Shown: one piece after another, positions 1 to 7,203 of the stretch
Layout: each line of letters begins with the position of its first letter
Numbering within the stretch: the first letter of the stretch is position 1
Assembly (NCBI GenBank): GCA_041287635.1
Contig: JBGGNG010000057.1
Span: 62,001 to 126,000 of the forward strand
Reading direction: 5' to 3'
Source of the DNA: JAOUEA01 sp041287635
Lineage (GTDB): Bacteria > Actinomycetota > UBA4738 > HRBIN12
Length of the DNA stretch: 64,000 bases
Translations under genes and position numbers: made by a program
The notes under the pieces: generated by a model
What the model saw: the letters and a program-made list of their open reading frames with translations, nothing else
What the model was told of the DNA's origin: nothing
Database searches by the model: none

Positions 1-228
1 GCGGCGGCCCTGCTTGCCGCGACCCGGGGGCGTGCGGCATGGCGACCGTTGCTCCCCGCCGTGGCCGTGATCGTCACCGCCGCGTTCGTGGGTCTGGCAG
101 GCGGCTTCGACGAGGGGTGGGCGAAGGTCGCCTACGTGGTGGGCATCACGGCGCCCGCCGCGGTGGTGCCGTGGTGCCTGATCCGTGACCTCGAGGCGCT
201 CGGCGTCGCGGACGCCTTCACTACCTGA
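1..228 (+). CDS. C-terminal end of an integral membrane protein (partial)
   Basis: An open frame runs in from the left edge and stops at 226-228, giving the last 75 residues of a protein. The visible part has two hydrophobic stretches, LLPAVAVIVTAAFVGLAGG and a segment around VAYVVGITAPAAVVPW, separated by a short polar loop with FDEGW, so it ends in two membrane helices and a short cytoplasmic-looking tail. No family motif is visible. The stop overlaps the end of the convergent glycosyltransferase gene by 8 nt. It could be a membrane glycosyltransferase or a polysaccharide export protein given the neighbours, but this is a guess from context. Confidence 0.55.
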   Translation, partial: AAALLAATRGRAAWRPLLPAVAVIVTAAFVGLAGGFDEGWAKVAYVVGITAPAAVVPWCLIRDLEALGVADAFTT

Positions 229-1273
229 GCCATGTCTTGCCGATCGCCTTCGAGAAGTGCCAGGCGTACCGCATGCTCTTCGGCTTCTTCGACTCGCCCC
301 CGCGGCGGGTGAGGAACGTGACCGGCACCTCCACGATGCGGGCGCGCTGCCGCAACGCCTCGATCGTGATCTCCGAGCTCCAGAACTGATCCTGGACGAG
401 GATCAGCTTGCGCAGCGTCTCGGCGCGCGTGGCGCGGTAGCCGCTCGAGATGTCGGTGATGCGCTGGCCGGTGAGGATCGTCACGAGCCAGGAGAAGAAG
501 TGCACGCCCGCGTGGCGGATCAACGGCCCCCCTCGCTCGAAGTCGCCGAGCATGCGCGAACCGTTCACGTGGTCGGCTCGGTCCTCGACGATCGGGGCGA
601 TCAGCACGGGGACCTCCTCCGGCAGGTGCTGGCCGTCGGCGTCGAGCGAGACGACGATGTCGGCGCCGAGCCGCAGGGCGATGTCGTAGCCCACGCGCAG
701 CGCCATGCCGCCTCCACGCCGGATCGGCAGGGTCGCCGCGAAGGCGCCAGCCACCCGTGCGGCGTCCGCGGTGCCGTCATCGGAGTGGTCGTCGATCACG
801 ATCGGCACCACGTGGTAGCCGGAGACCTCCTTCGGCATCGCCTCGATCACGGCGCCGACGTTCTCGGCCTCGTTGAAGGCGGGGCAGATCGTGATGACCT
901 TGGGCCCGGGCGGCACGCGACGTTCGATCTCGTCCCAGTCGAACCGCTCGACCGTGAGCGACTCCACGAGCTGCCGGATCGCTCGCTCGCTGCGGTCGGC
1001 GTGCCCCTGCAGGCGGAACAGCAGCAGGAAGAGCACGACCACGGCGCCGAGCAGCAACGCCACGAGCCGCCGGTTGTCGCCCGGCTGGAAGTTGAACGTG
1101 TCGAAGACCGGGTCGAACAGGTTCGGGAACGCCGCCAGCACGATCACGGCGATCGACGCGACGAACGCCGTGAACAGGCTCAGCCGGCTGATGTTGCGTC
1201 GCTGGTAGGAGCGCAACGCCGCGAGGAAGAACGCGGCCGCAGCCACGCCGGCGAGCAGCCGCAGGGCCCACAT
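221..1273 (-). CDS. Membrane-anchored family 2 glycosyltransferase (DUF2304-GT2 fusion)
   Basis: 350 residues. The first 90 hold three hydrophobic segments (about 3-20, 31-50 and 69-88), matching the DUF2304-type membrane module. From about residue 124 a GT2 domain follows with ICPAFNEAENVG, the nucleotide-binding VIDDHSDDGT (about 159-168) and the metal-binding SLDADGQH (DAD at 211-213), a layout close to dolichol/polyprenyl-phosphate hexose synthases. It probably transfers a sugar from a nucleotide donor to a membrane-bound lipid acceptor. It begins 3 nt after the stop of the sulfoquinovose synthase gene, so the two are almost certainly one transcript. UDP-sulfoquinovose as its donor is an inference from that pairing; the family alone does not fix the sugar. 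Confidence 0.88.
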   Translation of the reverse strand: MWALRLLAGVAAAAFFLAALRSYQRRNISRLSLFTAFVASIAVIVLAAFPNLFDPVFDTFNFQPGDNRRLVALLLGAVVVLFLLLFRLQGHADRSERAIRQLVESLTVERFDWDEIERRVPPGPKVITICPAFNEAENVGAVIEAMPKEVSGYHVVPIVIDDHSDDGTADAARVAGAFAATLPIRRGGGMALRVGYDIALRLGADIVVSLDADGQHLPEEVPVLIAPIVEDRADHVNGSRMLGDFERGGPLIRHAGVHFFSWLVTILTGQRITDISSGYRATRAETLRKLILVQDQFWSSEITIEALRQRARIVEVPVTFLTRRGGESKKPKSMRYAWHFSKAIGKTWLR

Positions 1274-1276
1274 GGG

Positions 1277-2461
1277 CTACGAGGCGGTGTCGGCCGTCGC
1301 GGTGGCTCCCGCCGCCCAGCGGTCTCGGGGCAGGATGTGGTCGTCGATCACGCGCCCGCGGTGCCGCTCGATCTCGGCGAAGACCGACTCGATCAACGTC
1401 TCGGAGAGCAGGTGCGGCTTGAGTCCGAGGTCGAGCAACTTCGTGTGGGTCGGGTTGTAGTAGTGCTCCTCGAGCTCGAAGCGGGGGTTGACGATCGGCT
1501 CGACGGCGACGTCGATGCCGACCTCCGCTCCCGCCTTCTGCACGAGCTGGGCGAGTTCCAGGATCGAGAACGACTCGGTGAACTGGTTGAACACCCGCAT
1601 CTCGCCACGCTCGGCCGGGTGCTCCACCGCGAGCTCGACGCACTGCAGCGTGTCGACGATGTTCAGGTAGCCGCGGGTCTGTCCCCCCTTGCCGTAGACG
1701 GTGAGGGGGTGGCCGATCACCGCCTGCAGGCAGAAGCGGTTCAGCGCGGTGCCGAACACGTCGTCGTAGTCGAACCGGGTCATCAAACGGTCGTCCAAGC
1801 GCGTCTCGTCGGTATGGATCCCGTACACGACGCCTTGGTTCAGGTCGGTGGCCCGCAGGCCCCACACCCGGCAGGCGAAGTGGATGTTGTGCGAGTCGTG
1901 CACCTTCGAGAGGTGGTACATCGAGCCGGGCACCTTCGGGAACGGAAGGTAGTCCTCCCGGCCGTTGTGGCGGATCTCGATGAACCCTTCCTCGATGTCG
2001 ATGTTCGGGGTGCCGTACTCGCCCATCGTGCCGAGCTTCACGAGGTGGGCGTCCGGGGTGAGATCGCGCATCGCGTAGATCACGTTCAACGTGTTCACGA
2101 CGTTGTTCGTCTGCGTGAACACCGCGTGCTCGCGATCCTTCATCGAGTACGGGGCGCTCGGCATCTCGCCGTAGTGGACGATGGCCTCGGGCCGGAAGTC
2201 GCGGAACAAGCCCTCGGTGACGCTCCAGTCGGTCAGGTCGCCCTCGGTCACGCCGATCTCGTTGCCGGTGACGTCCTTCCACGCGGCCACACGCCCGGGC
2301 AGGTCCGCTGTGATGGGCGTGAGGGAATCGGATCCGGCCTCCTGATGAGCGGTGCGCCGCAGGTAGTTGTCGACCACGTGCACCTCGTGGCCGCGGCTCG
2401 AGAACCGCATCGCGGTCGGCCATCCGAGGTAGCCGTCACCGCCCAGGATCAGGATGCGCAT
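1277..2461 (-). CDS. sqdB: UDP-sulfoquinovose synthase
   Basis: 394 residues, an extended short-chain dehydrogenase that makes UDP-sulfoquinovose from UDP-glucose and sulfite using bound NAD. The Rossmann loop GGDGYLGWPTA is at 7-17. Catalytic residues fall at Thr145 (KLGTMGEYG), Tyr182 and Lys186 (MYHLSK), the same numbers as in plant SQD1 as I know it. The stretch NQGVVYGIHTDET and the C-terminal HYYNPTH are also characteristic. The start is preceded by AAAGGA at normal spacing. It is the first gene of a pair with the membrane GT2 glycosyltransferase. In phototrophs this enzyme feeds the sulfolipid SQDG; no GT4-type SqdX is visible here, so the product may go to another glycoconjugate. Confidence 0.95.
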   Translation of the reverse strand: MRILILGGDGYLGWPTAMRFSSRGHEVHVVDNYLRRTAHQEAGSDSLTPITADLPGRVAAWKDVTGNEIGVTEGDLTDWSVTEGLFRDFRPEAIVHYGEMPSAPYSMKDREHAVFTQTNNVVNTLNVIYAMRDLTPDAHLVKLGTMGEYGTPNIDIEEGFIEIRHNGREDYLPFPKVPGSMYHLSKVHDSHNIHFACRVWGLRATDLNQGVVYGIHTDETRLDDRLMTRFDYDDVFGTALNRFCLQAVIGHPLTVYGKGGQTRGYLNIVDTLQCVELAVEHPAERGEMRVFNQFTESFSILELAQLVQKAGAEVGIDVAVEPIVNPRFELEEHYYNPTHTKLLDLGLKPHLLSETLIESVFAEIERHRGRVIDDHILPRDRWAAGATATADTAS

Positions 2462-2502
2462 GTCGTTCCTTTCGAAGGGGAGTCACGCCGGAAGTCGGCC
2501 CG

Positions 2503-2508
2503 ATCGTA
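2503..2508 (-). promoter_or_regulatory. Possible -10 element of the sqdB-glycosyltransferase pair
   Basis: On the minus strand this reads TACGAT, a TANNNT match about 41 nt before the sqdB start, leaving a short leader that carries the AAAGGA ribosome site. No good -35 is seen at 17 nt. Confidence 0.3.
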
Positions 2509-2599
2509 CCAACAGGGCGGGCCTCGAGCCTTCGCGCGCACCCGGCCCGGCACGGGATCGCCGCAGGTCAGCCGGGCCGCGGGGCACCCCCACGCGCCC

Positions 2600-3853
2600 T
2601 CAGGCGAGCTCGGCGAGCGCTCCGAGCACGCGATCGACCTCGTCCGCGGAGTGGTAGTGGCAGAACCCGATGCGCACCGCCCCGCCCGTGTCGAGCAGGC
2701 CGAGCCGGTCGAAGAGCTCGATCGCGTAGTAGTGCCCGTCCCAGACGTAGATGCCGCGGTCGGCGAGCGCCTTCGCCGTCTCCCGCGGATGACGGTCCCC
2801 GATGCGCACGGCGAACGTCGGGGTTCGGTCGTCGAGCCGGTCGAGATCGCCGATGCCGAACAGACGCACCCCGTCGATCGCGCCGATCCCTTCGAGGAAG
2901 CGCTGCGCGAGCGCACGCTCGTGCGCCCCGACCGCATCGAACGCCGTGACGACCGCGGCGCGACGGGAAGCGTCGACAGGTCGGCCGTACGTCGTGCCGA
3001 TGCCGGCCAGGTAGTCGACCGCGGCGGCGAAGCCGGCCATGGCCTCGTGGTTCTGCGTGCCGGTCTCCCAGCGCTCGGGCGACGGGTAGTGCTCGGCCGG
3101 GCGCACGCGGTAGGGGTCCCATCCGTCGAGTACCGCCGGCGTCGCGGCGACCATGCCCAGATGCGGCCCGAAGACCTTGTACGGCGAGACGGTCACGATG
3201 TCGGCCCCGAGGAGCCCCAGATCGATCGAGCGGTGCTGGGCGACGTGCACGCCGTCGACGGCGACGATCGCCCCCGCCGCCTTGGCGCGGGCGACGAGGG
3301 CGGCGGCCGGGGTCACGGTGCCGACCGCGTTCGAGGCGAGCGTGAACGCCACGAGCGCGGGTCCGCGCTCCAGCGCCTCGTCGAACGCGTCGATGTCGAG
3401 GGTCGCGTCATCGGGCCGAACGTCGACCCAGCGCACGGTCGCACCCGCATCGCGTGTGGCCAGCACCCATGGGCGCACGTTCGCGTCGTGATCGAGCCTG
3501 GTGACGACGACCTCGTCGCCGGGACCGATCGTCCGGGCGAACGACCGCGACAGGTGGAACAGCAGCGACGTCGAGTTCGCCCCGAACACGATCTGCCGGG
3601 GGTCGGCGCCGACGAGATCGGCGCCGGCGCGCCGAGCAGCGGTCACCGTCGCCTCGAGGTCCTCGCTCGCGGCGAACACCCCGTCCATGTTCGAGATACC
3701 GCCTCGGTAGTGACCCTCGACCGCGTCGATCACGGTGTCGGGCACCTGGGATCCGCCCGGCGCGTCGGCGAAGACCACGTGGCGGCCGTCTTGGGTCCGC
3801 GCGAGGGCAGGGAAGCGCGATCGGAGCGCGGAGAGGTCGGGCGAAAGCGTCAT
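2600..3853 (-). CDS. Class V aminotransferase, cysteine desulfurase-like (VC1184-type subfamily)
   Basis: 417 residues with the fold-type I PLP enzyme layout: FGANSTS (about 90-96) for the cofactor phosphate, VDGVHVAQH with Asp200 against the pyridine nitrogen, and SPYKVFG with the Schiff-base lysine at 226. The C-terminal block GIYVWDGHYYAIEL is typical of the subfamily named after Vibrio VC1184. True desulfurases carry an active-site cysteine in that loop; here the only cysteine is near the C terminus (IGFCHYHS), so desulfurase activity is doubtful and the substrate is unknown. It stands alone: a GC-rich hairpin separates it from the membrane protein gene upstream, and 138 nt separate it from sqdB. 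Confidence 0.85.
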   Translation of the reverse strand: MTLSPDLSALRSRFPALARTQDGRHVVFADAPGGSQVPDTVIDAVEGHYRGGISNMDGVFAASEDLEATVTAARRAGADLVGADPRQIVFGANSTSLLFHLSRSFARTIGPGDEVVVTRLDHDANVRPWVLATRDAGATVRWVDVRPDDATLDIDAFDEALERGPALVAFTLASNAVGTVTPAAALVARAKAAGAIVAVDGVHVAQHRSIDLGLLGADIVTVSPYKVFGPHLGMVAATPAVLDGWDPYRVRPAEHYPSPERWETGTQNHEAMAGFAAAVDYLAGIGTTYGRPVDASRRAAVVTAFDAVGAHERALAQRFLEGIGAIDGVRLFGIGDLDRLDDRTPTFAVRIGDRHPRETAKALADRGIYVWDGHYYAIELFDRLGLLDTGGAVRIGFCHYHSADEVDRVLGALAELA

Positions 3854-3914
3854 TGCGCGTTACCTTCGCCGGTCGAGGCGCCGCCGACAACCGGTGGGCG
3901 GCGGTCCGGACACG

Positions 3915-3943
3915 CCGAGGGCGCCCACGCGGGGCGCCCTCGG
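3915..3943 (-). terminator. Strong GC hairpin behind the 3963-4829 membrane protein gene
   Basis: A perfect inverted repeat with 12-nt arms (3915-3926 and 3932-3943, core CCGAGGGCGCCC) and a 5-nt loop lies 20 nt after the stop of the minus-strand membrane protein gene. No T run follows, as is common for terminators in GC-rich actinobacteria. Confidence 0.6.
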
Positions 3944-3962
3944 TCGGTGCTGGCGGAAGGTG

Positions 3963-4829
3963 TCAGACGGAGCGGTTCAGCTCGACTCGCAACCCGTCGG
4001 CGGTGAGCGATTCCGTCCTGGCCCGCAGGTCCAGGTACAGCAAGACGCTGATCAGCGCCGAGAACGGCGCGACGATGATCTGCGCCACGGAGCTGAAGAT
4101 CCACGACACGAACCAGTTGTCATTGATCGCGGTGCCGATGGCGCCGATGATGCCCGCCACGACCGCGGTGATGATGAAGGTCAGCACGATCAACCCGAAC
4201 GCGTGCCAGAAGTGGCCCTTGACCAGGTTCCACGAGCGCCCCATCGCGTCGGTGCCGCGGCGGTTCTCGACGACGAGCGCCGGGATCGCGACGGCGAACA
4301 TCACCGCGAGGAAGATGCCCGGGAGCACGAAGAGGAGGAGGCCGCCCAACACGGCGAGACCCACGAGGATCGAGATCAGCAGCACGCTGCCGAACCGCGC
4401 GAAGCCCCACTTGTACGACGCGTCGATGTCGACGGCGTCGCCGATGCTGCCCTGGGCGGCGCCCCGCATGATCGCGGCCTGCAGCACCGCGGAGATGATC
4501 ACGCCGATCACGGCGGCGATCGCCCCGACGAGCAGGGCCGCTCCGGCCGACTGCGTCGTCACCTCGATCTCCTGCCCGAAGACCACCTCCGTGGTGGTCT
4601 CGGGGGCGAACACGACCCCCCCGAGGAAGGCACTGATGAACGTGAGCGGCACCACGACGATCGCGACGATCATCAGCAGGCTCGCGGCGTTCGCCTTGTA
4701 GATCTCGAACGCCGTGCTCAGGATCTCCCCGATCCCACGCGGCGGGAGGCCGGGCCCTCCTGCGCCTCCCTCGCCACCGGGCGGTGGCGGAGGCGGGGGC
4801 GGGGTGGTGAAACCACCCGAATCGTCCAT
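3963..4829 (-). CDS. Multi-pass membrane protein with proline/glycine-rich N terminus
   Basis: 288 residues. The first 30 are low-complexity (a run of eight prolines, then Gly-rich), followed by PRGIGEILSTAFEIYKANA and at least five hydrophobic stretches, for example LLMIVAIVVVPLTFISAF, LLISILVGLAVLGGLLLF and AFGLIVLTFIITAVVAGIIG. This is the pattern of actinobacterial proteins with the glycerophosphoryl diester phosphodiesterase membrane domain (DUF7847-like), which often lack any enzyme domain, as here. Function unknown. On the minus strand TAGGAT (4865-4870) about 40 nt upstream is a likely -10, and GAAGGGGGA serves as ribosome site. Confidence 0.75.
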   Translation of the reverse strand: MDDSGGFTTPPPPPPPPGGEGGAGGPGLPPRGIGEILSTAFEIYKANAASLLMIVAIVVVPLTFISAFLGGVVFAPETTTEVVFGQEIEVTTQSAGAALLVGAIAAVIGVIISAVLQAAIMRGAAQGSIGDAVDIDASYKWGFARFGSVLLISILVGLAVLGGLLLFVLPGIFLAVMFAVAIPALVVENRRGTDAMGRSWNLVKGHFWHAFGLIVLTFIITAVVAGIIGAIGTAINDNWFVSWIFSSVAQIIVAPFSALISVLLYLDLRARTESLTADGLRVELNRSV

Positions 4830-4864
4830 GATGGATCCCCCTTCTCGACTGAACGGTCGGCGGC

Positions 4865-4870
4865 ATCCTA
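4865..4870 (-). promoter_or_regulatory. Likely -10 of the membrane protein gene
   Basis: Reads TAGGAT on the minus strand, about 35 nt before the start at 4829, in an otherwise geneless 80-nt gap. Confidence 0.35.
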
Positions 4871-4909
4871 CGCCCCCCTCCGTCGGGGTGTGGGATGCGG
4901 ACGTTCACC

Positions 4910-5536
4910 TCAGATGACGTCGTCCGGCAGATCCAGGGGTTCCCACGAGGGATCGGGGCGCCACGACGGCCAGTCGAGGTCGAACGGGGGTTCGTGCAAG
5001 ACGATGTGCTCGATCGCGCGTTCCCCCGCCCACCGCACCCCGTGGGCGTCGGCGCGGGTGAGCAGTCCCCGCTCGACCGCCTCGGCGAGCTCGTGCTCGT
5101 CCTTCCATTCGTAGGTGTCGCGTGCGGGCGGGATGCGCACGTCGAGGAACCAGTCGGTGTAGTCGAACGTGTCGCCGTGTCGACGCAGGGGCGACTGGAT
5201 GTTCACGTAGTACCCCTCGAACGCCCAGTCGGCGCTCCAGGAGAGCAGGACGGCGTAGGCGGTCTCGGGGAACGAGAACGACAGGACGGGTCGGTCGCGG
5301 ACCTTCTGCTCGAGCTCCCACGGTTCCTCCAGGAACCGGACCTCGCCCATGTGACGAGGGTCGTTCAGCCACCGAGATCCGGGCGCGAGGTAGAAGGACC
5401 GGTGGTGATGAGGAAGGTCGTCGACGATGCGGACGGGCCGCAGGGAGGTGGGCCGCCCCTGCCAGAGCTCCCGGAGCGTGACGACGGTGCCGGGCGAGAG
5501 GGGTTCCGCCTCGGGGGCGGTGCCGTCACCGATCAG
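4910..5536 (-). CDS. DUF402 family protein
   Basis: The conserved part runs from PGTVVTLRELWQGRP to the C terminus and contains FSFPETAYAVLLSWSADW, YYVNIQSPLRR, FDYTDWFLDVRI and EWKDEHELAEAVERGLL, the pattern of DUF402 proteins, some of which act as nucleoside or phosphate ester hydrolases that bind divalent metal. The start is unclear. No ATG, GTG or TTG occurs near the true N terminus: an in-frame CTG at 5536 overlaps the ornithine aminotransferase stop, a GTG at 5605 would overlap that gene by 73 nt, and the first ATG (5350) would cut into the domain. I chose the CTG because it keeps the domain whole and gives tight coupling to rocD. The specific role is unknown. Confidence 0.75.
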   Translation of the reverse strand: MIGDGTAPEAEPLSPGTVVTLRELWQGRPTSLRPVRIVDDLPHHHRSFYLAPGSRWLNDPRHMGEVRFLEEPWELEQKVRDRPVLSFSFPETAYAVLLSWSADWAFEGYYVNIQSPLRRHGDTFDYTDWFLDVRIPPARDTYEWKDEHELAEAVERGLLTRADAHGVRWAGERAIEHIVLHEPPFDLDWPSWRPDPSWEPLDLPDDVI

Positions 5537-6795
5537 TCGAGCCGCTCGGCCAGGGCCGTGAGGATCCGCTCCGCCGCCCAGTCCAGGTCCTCCTCGGTCA
5601 CGCACAGCGGGGGAGCGAGTCGCACGGTGGTCTCGTGCGTGTCCTTGGCCAACACGCCCATGTCGAGCAGGCGCTCGCACGTCTCGCGAGCGGGTGATCC
5701 GTCGGGGACCAGCTCGATGCCGACCCAGAGCCCCTTGCCCCGCACCTCCGAGACGACGCCGGCCGGGGCTCCGGCCCGGAGGCGCTCGATCAGCCGGGCG
5801 CCCAGCGTGGCCGCGCGCTCCTGGTACTCGCCGGTGCTCAGCAGACGCAGCACCTCGAGGCCGATCGCGCATGCGAGCGGGTTCCCCCCGAACGTCGAGC
5901 CGTGCTCACCCGGGCGGAAGACCCCGAGCACGTCTCGGTTCGACACGACGGCCGAGATCGGCACGATGCCGCCACCGAGCGCCTTGCCCAGCACGTAGAC
6001 GTCCGGACGCACGTCTTCGTGTTCGCACGCGAAGGTGCGTCCGGTGCGACCGAGGCCCGACTGCACCTCGTCGGCGATCAACAACACCCGATGCTCGTGG
6101 CAGAGCTCGCGGGCGCGCCGCAGGTACCCCTCGGGAGGCACGATGACGCCCGCCTCGCCCTGGATGGGCTCGACGAGGAAGCCGACGACCTCGGGGTCGG
6201 CGAGCGCGATCTCGAGCGCTTCGGCGTCGCCGTAGGCAACGGTCTCGAACCCGGGCGTGAACGGCCCGAATCCGCCCTTGGCGCTTGGGTCGGTCGAGAA
6301 GCTCACGATCGTGATCGTGCGGCCGTGGAAGTTGCCCGTGCAGGTGACGATCTTGGCGCGATCCTCCGGCACGCCCTTCACGTCGTATCCCCACCGTCGT
6401 GCGGTCTTCACCGCGGTCTCGACGGCCTCCGCCCCGGAGTTCATGGGCAGGACCATCTCCATCTCACAGAGCTCGGCCAGACCCTGGCAGAAGGGCCCCA
6501 TCTTGTCGTTGTGGAACGCCCGGCTGGTCAGGGTCACCCTGTCGAGCTGGGCGTGCGCGGCCGCGATGAGATCGGGGTGGCGATGACCGAAGTTGAGGGC
6601 CGAGTAGGCCGCCAGCATGTCGAGGTATCGCTTGCCTTCGACGTCGGTGACCCACGCACCGTCGGCCTCGGCGACGACGAGCGGCAGGGGATGGTAGTTG
6701 TGGGCGGAGTAGTGCTCGACGAGCTCGATCTGCTCCTCGGTCGACGTCAGCGGAGCGAAGGAGCTGAGTTCATTCGGGTCCGCGACGGTCGTCAT
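5533..6795 (-). CDS. rocD: Ornithine aminotransferase
   Basis: 420 residues, a class III PLP aminotransferase moving the delta-amino group of ornithine to 2-oxoglutarate to give glutamate semialdehyde. SAHNYHPLPLV near the N terminus is diagnostic of this enzyme. GNFHGRT, LIADEVQSGLGRTGR (Asp for the cofactor), LGKALGGG (Schiff-base Lys) and HGSTFGGNPLA follow in order. A start three codons upstream (6804) is possible, but TATCAT (6803-6808, minus strand) lies exactly 7 nt before the ATG at 6795, so a leaderless start there fits better. It is divergent from the SOS operon. With the ornithine cyclodeaminase homologue at 57 kb it points to ornithine/proline catabolism. Confidence 0.95.
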   Translation of the reverse strand: MTTVADPNELSSFAPLTSTEEQIELVEHYSAHNYHPLPLVVAEADGAWVTDVEGKRYLDMLAAYSALNFGHRHPDLIAAAHAQLDRVTLTSRAFHNDKMGPFCQGLAELCEMEMVLPMNSGAEAVETAVKTARRWGYDVKGVPEDRAKIVTCTGNFHGRTITIVSFSTDPSAKGGFGPFTPGFETVAYGDAEALEIALADPEVVGFLVEPIQGEAGVIVPPEGYLRRARELCHEHRVLLIADEVQSGLGRTGRTFACEHEDVRPDVYVLGKALGGGIVPISAVVSNRDVLGVFRPGEHGSTFGGNPLACAIGLEVLRLLSTGEYQERAATLGARLIERLRAGAPAGVVSEVRGKGLWVGIELVPDGSPARETCERLLDMGVLAKDTHETTVRLAPPLCVTEEDLDWAAERILTALAERLD

Positions 6796-6802
6796 GGCCA
6801 GC

Positions 6803-6808
6803 ATGATA
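6803..6808 (-). promoter_or_regulatory. -10 element for rocD, leaderless spacing
   Basis: TATCAT on the minus strand, 7 nt before the rocD ATG at 6795; no Shine-Dalgarno sequence is present, so transcription would begin at or next to the start codon. Confidence 0.5.
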
Positions 6809-6836
6809 CGGGCCGCCCGCCGTTCCGGACCGCGTC

Positions 6837-6866
6837 TTGACGGATGTCGCAGGCTGGGCGTACATT
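6837..6866 (+). promoter_or_regulatory. Promoter of the SOS mutagenesis operon
   Basis: TTGACG (6837-6842), an 18-nt spacer and TACATT (6861-6866). The predicted transcription start falls a few bases later, immediately before the LexA palindrome, so bound LexA would block initiation. Confidence 0.6.
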
Positions 6867-6876
6867 CATCCTCCGC

Positions 6877-6892
6877 TCGAACACATGTTCGA
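6877..6892 (+). promoter_or_regulatory. LexA operator (SOS box)
   Basis: TCGAACACATGTTCGA is a perfect match to the actinobacterial SOS box TCGAAC-N4-GTTCGA, with 7-nt symmetric arms. It sits about 10 nt after the -10 element and 42 nt before the first gene of the dnaE2-dinB operon. The same 13-nt core recurs at 18899-18911. Confidence 0.88.
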
Positions 6893-6933
6893 TAGAGCTA
6901 CGCGGTTCACCCGGTGTCTGTGAGGCCCGTCAC

Positions 6934-7179
6934 GTGACGAAACGATTCGACGAGGAGATCAGTGTCGAACGTGACACCGGCATGCCGAGCGCGTTCGAGT
7001 GGCGGGGCAACCGCTACGAGGTCGCCGACGTGATCGGGCGGTGGAAGATCGAGGGCCGGTGGTGGTCCGACGGCCGCGATCGCGAGTACTGGCGGGTCGA
7101 GGCACGCGGCGGCGCGGTCTGGGACCTCTACTTCGACCGGGCCAGGGACCGCTGGCACATGGAGCGCCTGTGGGACTAG
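6934..7179 (+). CDS. DUF6504 family protein
   Basis: 81 residues from a GTG start at 6934 (TKRFDEEISVERD follows). The body AFEWRGNRYEVADVIGRWK and the WRVEARGGAVWDLYFDRARDRWHMERLWD end match DUF6504, a small all-beta family of actinobacteria usually encoded beside DnaE2 or Y-family polymerases. It is first in the operon behind the LexA box, so it should be among the first proteins made after DNA damage. No catalytic motif is visible. A role in the translesion polymerase complex is inferred only from this association. An upstream in-frame ATG at 6844 would put the LexA box inside the coding region and lacks family similarity. Confidence 0.85.
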   Translation: MTKRFDEEISVERDTGMPSAFEWRGNRYEVADVIGRWKIEGRWWSDGRDREYWRVEARGGAVWDLYFDRARDRWHMERLWD

Positions 7180-7191
7180 CGCTCAAGAAGG

Positions 7192-7197
7192 TAGCGT
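7192..7197 (+). promoter_or_regulatory. Possible internal -10 before the metallo-beta-lactamase gene
   Basis: TAGCGT ends 6 nt before the GTG at 7204 with no ribosome site in between, the leaderless pattern seen elsewhere in the window. It would allow damage-independent expression of the distal genes. Confidence 0.35.
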
Positions 7198-7203
7198 GGC
7201 GAG

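Noticed and set aside
185..4006. A 1273-codon open frame on the plus strand
   Set aside because: It lies antisense to the glycosyltransferase, sqdB and aminotransferase genes, whose families are certain. Its translation is Arg/Asp/Val-rich low-complexity, as expected for the complementary frame of GC-rich genes.
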